Below are positions 1 through 5,513 of a stretch of 6,994 bases of DNA, piece after piece. Origin of the DNA: Bacteroidota bacterium (GTDB lineage Bacteria > Bacteroidota > Bacteroidia > Bacteroidales > Prolixibacteraceae); assembly GCA_030695265.1 (NCBI GenBank), contig JAUYTA010000690.1:1-6994 (forward strand), given 5' to 3'. Every line of letters begins with the position of its first letter. Position 1 is the stretch's first letter. The notes under the pieces are model-generated. The model was not told the origin of the DNA, ran no database searches, and saw only the letters and a program-made list of their open reading frames with translations. The position numbers and the translations under genes were made by a program.

Positions 1-98
1 TTCAACTGATTTCGATGATTTTTTAAACATTTGCTGCTCTTTAATTATGCAAACAAGATACATAAAACAATTGAAATAAACAATTAAATACCTGAATA

Positions 99-512
99 TT
101 AATCAATTAAAAACATGAACACTTTTCGGAGTGGACTCAACATTAATGATTCAATTTGTTCCTTCCATAAATAAACATCATCCTTCCAACCTTTTAAGCT
201 TAGTGTTCCACCGAGCTTTATTCCAAAGATTTTGATCTTCTGTCCTTCTTTAAAATGAATGCGCAACACTTTTCCAGGCAATTTCATTTTCAAATTATGC
301 CAGGTTCTTATCTCAATCCTGATGATTTTATCGAGGGGAATATTATATTCTTTTTGGGTAATCCACTGATTAAAACAGACTTCATTTTTAGCGAGGAATA
401 TATCACCGCTACCTCTAATAGCAGCTAACTGATAATGATGTTTCCCCAAAGAATCAATACGTTCGAAACCATAAAAATTTGCACCTCGTTTTTCTAATAT
501 CGAATCGTCCAT
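99..512 (-). CDS. Small hypothetical protein, PH/GRAM-like fold suspected
   Basis: A 137-residue protein starting at an ATG and ending in TAA. No family is recognised with certainty. Residues about 25-100 alternate short hydrophobic strands with turns (GSGDIFLAKNEVCF, then IPLDKIIRIEI, then KVLRIHFKEGQKIKIFG), followed by a C-terminal helix carrying Trp109 and Trp116. This is the usual look of bacterial PH-like or GRAM-like domains, which are beta-barrels capped by a helix with tryptophan; that assignment is inference from pattern only. There is no signal peptide and no convincing membrane helix. It follows the DUF2971-like gene on the same strand but is separated from it by about 210 nt containing a palindromic element, so co-transcription is uncertain. 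No promoter was found upstream. The base composition is AT-rich, like the DUF2971 gene and unlike the lipid A operon, which suggests an accessory origin. Confidence 0.6.
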   Translation of the reverse strand: MDDSILEKRGANFYGFERIDSLGKHHYQLAAIRGSGDIFLAKNEVCFNQWITQKEYNIPLDKIIRIEIRTWHNLKMKLPGKVLRIHFKEGQKIKIFGIKLGGTLSLKGWKDDVYLWKEQIESLMLSPLRKVFMFLID

Positions 513-593
513 AAGTTTAATTTTAAATTGAACCTGATAAATTTCTCTATTCTGATGAATAAAATCTAAGAAAATTTGGTTGAACTGACCGCT

Positions 594-711
594 AACGGCG
601 CGGTATGGCCAATAGAGGATTGCAGGCGATTTCCTATCAAAGGAAACGAAAAGTTGAAGGGCTACAAACTATCGCATACCATTGAAACTTTTATTGGCTA
701 TACCGCTTGTT
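594..711. repeat. 118-bp imperfect palindromic element, attC-like or REP-like
   Basis: The ends GCGGTATGGCCAATA (600-614) and TATTGGCTATACCGC (692-706) pair over 15 positions, 14 Watson-Crick plus one G-T. Outside a small internal loop, AAC (594-596) pairs with GTT (709-711). Inside lies a second hairpin, TTTCC (630-634) with GGAAA (642-646), and GCGAT/ATCGC (626-630, 671-675) could pair instead. AAC...GTT outer triplets, a short spacer and a long imperfect stem are the architecture of integron attC sites, and the length suits that class. The flanking bases do not fit the RYYYAAC/GTTRRRY consensus well. The element lies 12 nt after the stop of the DUF2971-like gene, as an attC would in a cassette. 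A Bacteroidetes intergenic palindromic repeat is the main alternative. Confidence 0.6.
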
Positions 712-723
712 GATAACTATGCT

Positions 724-1689
724 TTAATGAAATGGTTTCTCATTTAATTCAGAGTGTTCAATTTTTTTGTTTAATCCATATTTCACAAGAACATCTTTCA
801 CTAATTCAATAATCCAAGTCGGTGAAGTCGGTGAAATATAAATTTTGTCGATTAAAATATTCAAATCTACTTTTATCAATTTCCCATAATCCCCATTCGA
901 TGAAAATCCTTTAACAATTGCACGAACTTCCTTTTCATGTTCGAAGGATTTCCTTTTATACCAAAATGAATCATTAATACCAGCAAATTCCTTATTGTAA
1001 TCAATATAGTTTACTCGTCCAATCGATATTGAAGGATTTCTGTTTAGAGCCCTATACAATTTGTAATAAGTTGTTTTAATTGAAATTCCTTGCGCTAAAT
1101 TTGACGTGTATAATTTCCACATTGCTTCTGATTCATATGGATTTTCATGCCAACAATTTATAAAAGTTTCTGTTTGTTGTCTAGAGCCAATACTGTCCAA
1201 TTGAGACAAAAGCCTTTTTGCTTCTATGGTCACATAATCTTTAGACTTTTTCTCCTTCTCCGGTTCAGGTTCAGGTGGGTTTTCAATTGCAGATTTAAAA
1301 AACTCTAGATATAATTTGTCCCACTTTTTCTTGTTTTTTAGTACTCCTTTTGCTCCTTCAAATGGGTCTGAAAACAAATCTGCTCTTGTAAAATATAGGG
1401 ATGAAGTACTCAATAATGATACGAATTTAGTGAAGTCCATAAAACGCCATAGAACGGTATCGTTGGGTGGTATTTCATAAACTCTCTTTCGAAATACATG
1501 TCTAATAATTGTTTCTGTTAAATTACCTGAACAGCAATTACCTATATTTACAAGAGTTTTGTCATTTATGTATCCTAAATGAGTCGTATCATCCTTTTCA
1601 AATGCCCTTCCACAGAGGGTACAGTTATCATGATGTTCGTTCAGGAAAACCAAAGTTTTTGTCGTATGTTTCAAACTCATTTTCTGCAT
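724..1689 (-). CDS. DUF2971-family protein with N-terminal zinc-knuckle-like segment
   Basis: A 321-residue protein, ATG start, TAA stop; a second ATG lies three codons in. Residues 77-260 carry the pattern of DUF2971: a W-R-F stretch at 81-83, L-x-F-T-x-A-D-x-F-S-D-P-F-E-G at 98-112, I-N-C-W at 177-180, E-x-M-W-K-L-Y at 188-194, G-I-S-I at 201-204 and E-H-E-K-E-V-R-A-I near 250-258. The biochemical function of the family is not established as far as I know. Upstream is a CxxC (Cys23, Cys26) plus Cys52-Cys53 arrangement that could bind one zinc ion, apparently an extra module. Residues 138-150 are a Pro/Glu/Lys-rich linker encoded by a short repeat. There is no signal peptide or membrane helix, so it is probably cytoplasmic. 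It is AT-rich, lies outside the lipid A operon beyond its terminator, and is next to a palindromic element; all this suggests an accessory gene acquired by transfer. The family call is fairly sure, the role unknown. Confidence 0.8.
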   Translation of the reverse strand: MQKMSLKHTTKTLVFLNEHHDNCTLCGRAFEKDDTTHLGYINDKTLVNIGNCCSGNLTETIIRHVFRKRVYEIPPNDTVLWRFMDFTKFVSLLSTSSLYFTRADLFSDPFEGAKGVLKNKKKWDKLYLEFFKSAIENPPEPEPEKEKKSKDYVTIEAKRLLSQLDSIGSRQQTETFINCWHENPYESEAMWKLYTSNLAQGISIKTTYYKLYRALNRNPSISIGRVNYIDYNKEFAGINDSFWYKRKSFEHEKEVRAIVKGFSSNGDYGKLIKVDLNILIDKIYISPTSPTWIIELVKDVLVKYGLNKKIEHSELNEKPFH

Positions 1690-1918
1690 AATAACTGTAG
1701 TCTCTTAGAATTGTTGGCAACCAGTAAATATCGGAAAGTTTACACTACTTTTTCGAAACTTAGATTATTTGCAATCCACTTTCCAATTTTATAATTGCTT
1801 GATTATTTGGATTGTTAAAAGTATGAGGTTATGTTTACATATCAAAGCTATTTATCACTTTTTCACACACTTTTTAGGCGGTAAATTATTATTCACCAAA
1901 TCAGAAGGCGGCTGATAA

Positions 1919-2032
1919 TTATTTTCGTTGTTTTTGGAGTTCTTTCAGTGCATAACCAAAACATGGAGCAGAATTCCAGCATTGAGAATCAAGGTCACTG
2001 CATGCAAAAACAGGAATGCCAATTAAATCCTG
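1919..2032 (-). pseudogene. Possible C-terminal gene remnant (37 codons)
   Basis: On the minus strand a frame runs open from just after a TGA (2035-2033) to a TAA (1921-1919), with no ATG, GTG or TTG. The peptide has a protein-like composition: D-L-I-G-I-P-V-F-A-C-S-D-L-D-S-Q-C-W-N, then a Cys, G-Y-A-L-K-E-L and a basic end K-Q-R-K, including three cysteines. It could be the surviving 3' end of a decayed gene. An open frame of this length can easily arise by chance in AT-rich DNA, and I do not recognise a family. Confidence 0.2.
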
Positions 2033-2047
2033 TCAGGCTATTTTAGA

Positions 2048-2092
2048 TAGAGACAGGGCAGTGCCCTGTCTCTACGCATTGCCCTGTCTCTA
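2048..2092. repeat. Triple 13-bp repeat forming a perfect palindrome
   Basis: TAGAGACAGGGCA (2048-2060) is followed, after one base, by its exact reverse complement TGCCCTGTCTCTA (2062-2074). After CGCAT a second identical copy of the right arm follows (2080-2092). The first pair is a 27-bp perfect inverted repeat with a one-base centre; the third copy can compete for pairing with the left arm. It is GC-rich against AT-rich flanks. This looks like a REP-type intergenic palindrome and lies about 80 bp beyond the operon terminator. It has no T-run of its own, so it is not an obvious terminator. Confidence 0.85.
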
Positions 2093-2093
2093 G

Positions 2094-2108
2094 GACGATG
2101 ACATCGTC
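2094..2108. repeat. 15-bp perfect palindrome with one-base centre
   Basis: GACGATG (2094-2100), A, CATCGTC (2102-2108). It begins two bases after the last 13-bp repeat copy and is followed by GTTTGC twice (2109-2120), so it is probably part of the same composite repeat block. Confidence 0.7.
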
Positions 2109-2171
2109 GTTTGCGTTTGCGTCATCATTCGGATTTAATAATTTCTATAAATTTATCCGGTATTTTCCCAT

Positions 2172-2199
2172 AAAAAAAGCCCTGAATTTCTTCAGAGCT
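2172..2199 (-). terminator. Rho-independent terminator of the lipid A operon
   Basis: On the minus strand AGCTCTGAA, a GAAA tetraloop and TTCAGGGCT form a nine-bp stem with one G-U pair, followed directly by seven T residues. It starts 27 nt after the lpxA stop codon. The plus strand has no T-run after the stem, so it acts only for leftward transcription. It closes the operon after lpxA and separates it from the accessory genes. Confidence 0.9.
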
Positions 2200-2225
2200 T
2201 CTTACAAAAGTTATTTTCAGTAAAA

Positions 2226-3008
2226 TTAATCGGGCATATATCCACGAATAATTCCACGTTTCGAATCTTTGATGAATAAAAGGATTTCATCTCTTTCGGT
2301 TGATGCAGGCATTTCTGCTTCGATGATCTCAACAGCCTGAGAAATATTCAGTCCTTTTTGATAAATGTAGCGGTAAATTTCCTGAATCTCGCGAATCTTT
2401 TCGTTGCTGATATTGCGGCGACGCAGGCCGATTGAATTGATTCCTACATACGAAAGCGGTTCGCGTCCAGCCTTGATAAACGGAGGAACATCTTTGCGAA
2501 CAAGTGATCCACCTGCAATCATCACATGCGAGCCAACATGTACAAACTGATGCACAGCTACCATTCCGGCAAGGATCGCATAATCGTCAACAATTACTTC
2601 ACCGGCCAACTGGGTGTTGTTTACCAAAATTACATTGTTGCCAACAATACAGTCGTGGGCCACATGTACATAAGCCATCAGCAAACAATTGTTGCCAATA
2701 ACGGTTTTCCCTTTTGCTGAAGTCCCGCGGTTGATGGTCACAAATTCGCGAATGGTTGTATTGTCGCCAATTTCAACGGTAGAATACTCTCCTCTGAATT
2801 TCAAATCCTGCGGCACTGCCCCGATAACCGCTCCGGGAAAAATCTGACAATTCTTACCAATGCGTACTCCAGGCAAAATGGTCACACTCGATCCGATTCG
2901 TGTTCCTTCACCAATAATCACATCTTTGTCGATGGTTACAAAAGGTTCAATAACTACGTTCTCAGCTAATTTTGCCTCTGGATGTACGTAAGCCAATGGT
3001 TGTTTCAT
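2226..3008 (-). CDS. lpxA: UDP-N-acetylglucosamine O-acyltransferase LpxA
   Basis: 260 residues, ATG start, TAA stop; full length for the family (E. coli 262). LpxA transfers a 3-hydroxyacyl chain from acyl carrier protein to the 3-OH of UDP-GlcNAc, the first step of lipid A synthesis in the cytoplasm. Residues about 1-185 are hexapeptide repeats of the left-handed beta-helix (for example V-V-I-E-P-F, V-I-I-G-E-G, V-R-I-G-K-N), with the LpxA signature P-Q-D-L-K-F at 66-71. The catalytic histidine is His118 in H-V-A-H-D-C, equivalent to E. coli His125. H-Q-F near 153 and D-V-P-P-F near 173 fit the family, and residues 186-260 are the helical C-terminal domain. It is the last gene of the operon, 24 nt after the fabZ stop, with an A-rich leader before its ATG. 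Confidence 0.97.
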   Translation of the reverse strand: MKQPLAYVHPEAKLAENVVIEPFVTIDKDVIIGEGTRIGSSVTILPGVRIGKNCQIFPGAVIGAVPQDLKFRGEYSTVEIGDNTTIREFVTINRGTSAKGKTVIGNNCLLMAYVHVAHDCIVGNNVILVNNTQLAGEVIVDDYAILAGMVAVHQFVHVGSHVMIAGGSLVRKDVPPFIKAGREPLSYVGINSIGLRRRNISNEKIREIQEIYRYIYQKGLNISQAVEIIEAEMPASTERDEILLFIKDSKRGIIRGYMPD

Positions 3009-3032
3009 TTGTTTTCGGTTTTCTGTTTCTAA

Positions 3033-3407
3033 TTAATTTATCTTAACAATTTGTGCCATATAATCACCTTCAGCTACAACTGAATCGCCAACGTAGCAGA
3101 CTCCGCGCATCTCAGCGATACCTCTGCGAATCGGCGAGGTTAATGTAACTTTAAAAACCATTGTATCGCCCGGCACTACTTTTTTCCTGAATTTCACATT
3201 GTCGATCTTCATAAAATAGGTCGAGAATTTTCCTTCCATCTGCCTTAGTACAAATATCCCGCCAGCCTGAGCCATTGCTTCAACAATCAGAACACCAGGC
3301 ATAACAGGTTCTTCAGGAAAATGCCCCTGAAAAAATGGTTCGTTAACAGTTACATTTTTAACTCCTACGAGGTAATCCTTCTGTATATCAATTACTTTAT
3401 CAACCAT
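3033..3407 (-). CDS. fabZ: 3-hydroxyacyl-ACP dehydratase FabZ (distal part of a split lpxC-fabZ fusion)
   Basis: 124 residues when read from the ATG at 3407, stop TAA. FabZ dehydrates 3-hydroxyacyl-ACP to trans-2-enoyl-ACP in fatty acid synthesis and so competes with LpxA and LpxD for substrate. The hot-dog fold motifs are clear: [10 protein letters not shown] with catalytic His29, and [12 protein letters not shown] with Glu43. From this ATG the conserved family start L-P-H-R-F-P-F-L is missing, yet exactly those eight codons lie in frame directly upstream (3431-3408), after a TAG in the lpxC frame. The leader of the ATG is pyrimidine-rich and lacks the A-richness of the other starts in the operon. 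So FabZ is probably made at least partly as the distal part of an LpxC-FabZ fusion by readthrough, or the gene is truncated at its start. The catalytic core is complete. Function is sure, start is not. Confidence 0.9.
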   Translation of the reverse strand: MVDKVIDIQKDYLVGVKNVTVNEPFFQGHFPEEPVMPGVLIVEAMAQAGGIFVLRQMEGKFSTYFMKIDNVKFRKKVVPGDTMVFKVTLTSPIRRGIAEMRGVCYVGDSVVAEGDYMAQIVKIN

Positions 3408-3434
3408 AAGGAAGGGAAAACGGTGTGGAAGCTA
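3405..3434 (-). other. In-frame amber codon at the lpxC-fabZ fusion junction
   Basis: Reading the lpxC frame: K-I-K-E, TAG (3434-3432), L-P-H-R-F-P-F-L, then M-V-D-K at 3407. Bacteroidetes LpxC-FabZ proteins read through here as E-L-L-P-H-R-(Y/F)-P-F, so TAG replaces a leucine codon; TTG to TAG needs one base change. Read through, the product from 4421 to 3033 would have 462 residues, the usual length of the fused enzyme. It is the only TAG ending any frame called as a complete gene in the window; the lpxA, lpxD, fabZ, HD, DUF2971-like and small-protein genes all end in TAA. A submitter might reasonably annotate 3033-4421 as one gene with an internal stop. Confidence 0.9.
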
Positions 3435-4421
3435 TTCTTTTATCTTGTTTACATCCATTAGTACTGATGAATTGGAATCGTATTGCGGGGCTTTTTCTCT
3501 TGTATCTTCTTTACGAATCGCTTTTGAAATAATTTTGGCGAATGAAGTATTCGCACGGTGCCCTGGTTTTGTGGCAATAATGCGTCCTTTTATTCTCTTT
3601 CCAGCGAGCGCCAGATCGCCAATTACGTCGAGCAATTTATGACGGGCACATTCATTATCGTATTGCAAATCAATGTTATTCAGTATTCCCTGTGATTTTA
3701 CCTCTACACGCTTGTGATTGAAAAGGTCGGCCAGGCGGTCAAGTTCTTCCTGACTTACCGGCCGGTCAATAATCACAATTGCGTTGTCAACATCGCCGCC
3801 TTTTACGAGGTTGTTTTTTAACAGGAACTCAAGTTCGTGCAAAAAGACAAATGTACGGCAGTTGGCAATTTCGTTTTTGAAATCAGCCAGTGAGTTCATT
3901 GTGGCAAACTGGTTGTTCAGCGCCGTCGAGTCGAACGAAATCAATACGTTTAATGAATAATCATTGTCGGGAAGGGCGATAATTTCGGAACCGGTCTGCT
4001 CATTTTTATAGACGATCTTTTCGGTCACCACAAAATATTCACGTTCGGCATCCTGATCCACAATCCCCGCTTTTTCAATTTCTTCGACGAAATGGCGGGC
4101 ACTGCCATCCATAATCGGAACTTCCTCATTGTCAATTTCAATGAGTACATTGTCGAGGTCCATTCCGGTCAAAGCGGCCAAACTATGTTCAATGGTACTT
4201 ATGCGGGCTCCCCGATCCTCAATGACAGTACCACGTGATGTGTCAACCACAAATTCGGCACTTGCACTGATAACAGGCTTATTTTCAAGGTCAACACGTT
4301 GGAATTTGAATCCGTGGTTGATTGGAGCTGGTTTGAATGTCATGCTCACTATGCAGCTGGTATGTAATCCTTTGCCGCTAATCGAAAATTCTTTTGCTAA
4401 GGTCTTCTGTTTAACTGTCAT
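3432..4421 (-). CDS. lpxC: UDP-3-O-acyl-N-acetylglucosamine deacetylase LpxC
   Basis: 329 residues from the ATG at 4421 to a TAG; a GTG directly before (4424) is possible but less likely. LpxC is the zinc-dependent deacetylase that commits UDP-3-O-acyl-GlcNAc to lipid A. Domain I has I-S-T-I-E-H-S-L-A-A-L with zinc ligand His79. Domain II has H-K-L-L-D with His261 and Asp265 completing the zinc site, and P-G-H-R-A-N with the catalytic His288 (equivalents of E. coli His79, His238, Asp242, His265). I-M-D-G-S-A at 103-108 is also conserved. All catalytic residues are present, so LpxC should be active alone. The last residues, V-L-M-D-V-N-K-I-K-E, are the linker that joins LpxC to FabZ in Bacteroidetes fusions, and the frame continues into FabZ after the TAG. 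The start lies 11 nt after the lpxD stop, with an A-rich leader. Confidence 0.95.
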   Translation of the reverse strand: MTVKQKTLAKEFSISGKGLHTSCIVSMTFKPAPINHGFKFQRVDLENKPVISASAEFVVDTSRGTVIEDRGARISTIEHSLAALTGMDLDNVLIEIDNEEVPIMDGSARHFVEEIEKAGIVDQDAEREYFVVTEKIVYKNEQTGSEIIALPDNDYSLNVLISFDSTALNNQFATMNSLADFKNEIANCRTFVFLHELEFLLKNNLVKGGDVDNAIVIIDRPVSQEELDRLADLFNHKRVEVKSQGILNNIDLQYDNECARHKLLDVIGDLALAGKRIKGRIIATKPGHRANTSFAKIISKAIRKEDTREKAPQYDSNSSVLMDVNKIKE

Positions 4422-4432
4422 CACTTATTTAA

Positions 4433-5476
4433 TTATTCTTCCAGCTTTGTTTTAATTTGAGCCACCTGTTTCTTCAATTCTATCACCTCGTCACGGAGTT
4501 GCGGTAAATTGCGATACACAATGGTCACTTTAGCGGCCTGGGCAATATCCATAGCCGGAGCCAGAAGAACGGTTTTGTTTGATTGAATATTCTTTGTAAC
4601 ACCTGTCATAGCGCCAAGGTTTACATGGTCGCCAACGGTAATATGCCCTGCAATACCGGACTGGCCGCCAAAGCGGCAGTTTTTACCTATTTTAACCGAT
4701 CCTGCAATGCCTGTCAGCGCTGCCATTACGGTGTTTTCTCCAACTTCAACATTGTGGGCAATCTGCACCAGATTGTCAATTTTTGTACCTTTCCTGATGA
4801 TGGTTGAACCCATCGTAGCACAATCGATGGTCGTATTGGCGCCAATTTCTACCAGATCTTCCAAAATAACATTTCCAACCTGTGGAATTTTTTGGTAAGT
4901 ACCATCTTCATTTGGAGCGAACCCAAATCCATCAGCGCCAATAACGGCTCCGGAATGAATAATACATGCTGCCCCAATTTGTGTGTCTTCGTATATTTTC
5001 ACTCCTGAAAACAGGATACTGTCGTCGCCAATAATGGAATTGTCGCCTACATAAACATGCGGATATATTTTCACATGATTCCCGATCCTTACATTTTTAC
5101 CGATGTAGGCAAAAGCGCCCAGATAAATGTCGTTGCCCAAAGTTGCAGTCGGATCAACAAATGAAGGATTTTCTATTCCTGATTTATTCCCTTTGGCTTG
5201 CTGATAAAGTTCGAGCAACGATGCGAAACCTTTGTATGCGTCGGGAACTCGTATTAAAGTAACCTTTACTTCAGCCTCCAGCTCCAGATCCTGGTTGACA
5301 AGCACGATGGATGCATCGGTTTCATAAAGGTATTTATTGTATTTCGGATTGGAGAGAAATGCCAATGTTCCGGGTTTTCCTTCTTCGATTTTAGAGACGC
5401 TTGTTACAGTAACATTCGCATCGCCCTCAACCGTACCACCCAGAAAATCAGCTATAATTTGAGCTTTGAATTCCAT
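4433..5476 (-). CDS. lpxD: UDP-3-O-acylglucosamine N-acyltransferase LpxD
   Basis: 347 residues from the ATG at 5476 (M-E-F-K-A-Q-I), stop TAA. The frame extends to a TTG at 5500, but M-E-F is the usual start in Bacteroidetes and is preceded by an A-rich leader, so I chose it. LpxD adds the second 3-hydroxyacyl chain, to the 2-amino group of UDP-3-O-acyl-GlcN, after LpxC. The N-terminal about 95 residues form the uridine-binding domain (L-A-F-L-S-N-P-K-Y). Residues about 105-310 are hexapeptide repeats of a left-handed beta-helix, with H-S-G-A-V-I-G-A-D-G-F-G-F near 174-186 and the catalytic His241 in V-Q-I-A-H-N-V-E-V-G, equivalent to E. coli His239. The last about 25 residues are a lysine/glutamate-rich helix, possibly coiled coil. 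It follows the HD gene by 37 nt and precedes lpxC by 11 nt, so all are probably on one transcript. Confidence 0.96.
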   Translation of the reverse strand: MEFKAQIIADFLGGTVEGDANVTVTSVSKIEEGKPGTLAFLSNPKYNKYLYETDASIVLVNQDLELEAEVKVTLIRVPDAYKGFASLLELYQQAKGNKSGIENPSFVDPTATLGNDIYLGAFAYIGKNVRIGNHVKIYPHVYVGDNSIIGDDSILFSGVKIYEDTQIGAACIIHSGAVIGADGFGFAPNEDGTYQKIPQVGNVILEDLVEIGANTTIDCATMGSTIIRKGTKIDNLVQIAHNVEVGENTVMAALTGIAGSVKIGKNCRFGGQSGIAGHITVGDHVNLGAMTGVTKNIQSNKTVLLAPAMDIAQAAKVTIVYRNLPQLRDEVIELKKQVAQIKTKLEE

Positions 5477-5513
5477 ATTTCGTTTCTTAATGCCCGGCAA
5501 AAATATATTTAAA

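Larger units (their letters stand above)
1690..2225. other. Gene-free intergenic region with repeats
   Basis: This 536-bp stretch between the DUF2971-like gene and lpxA holds no intact gene on either strand. From right to left it contains the terminator of the lipid A operon, a doubled GTTTGC hexamer (2109-2120), a short palindrome (2094-2108), a triple 13-bp repeat (2048-2092), a possible gene-end remnant (1919-2032) and about 230 bp of AT-rich DNA before the DUF2971-like gene. TAGCTTTG on the minus strand (1850-1843) matches the Bacteroidetes -7 element TAnnTTTG, but no TTTG lies at the right distance upstream, so I do not call it a promoter. Reads as a junction between conserved chromosome and accessory DNA (inference). 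Confidence 0.6.

Noticed and set aside
1509..1794. Two overlapping plus-strand open frames of 60 and 71 codons
   Set aside because: They mostly lie antisense to the DUF2971-like gene, have no promoter and no family features.
1843..1850. TAGCTTTG on the minus strand as promoter of the DUF2971-like gene
   Set aside because: No -33 TTTG at the right distance and it would leave an untranslated leader of about 150 nt.
2504..2720. Plus-strand open frames of about 65 codons
   Set aside because: Antisense shadows of lpxA created by its hexapeptide repeat codons.
4129..4455. 108-codon plus-strand frame with hydrophobic end
   Set aside because: Antisense to lpxC and the lpxD end, without promoter; the minus-strand genes are unambiguous.
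5477..5500. TTG start that would lengthen LpxD by eight residues
   Set aside because: The ATG at 5476 gives the M-E-F start usual for Bacteroidetes LpxD and has an A-rich leader.
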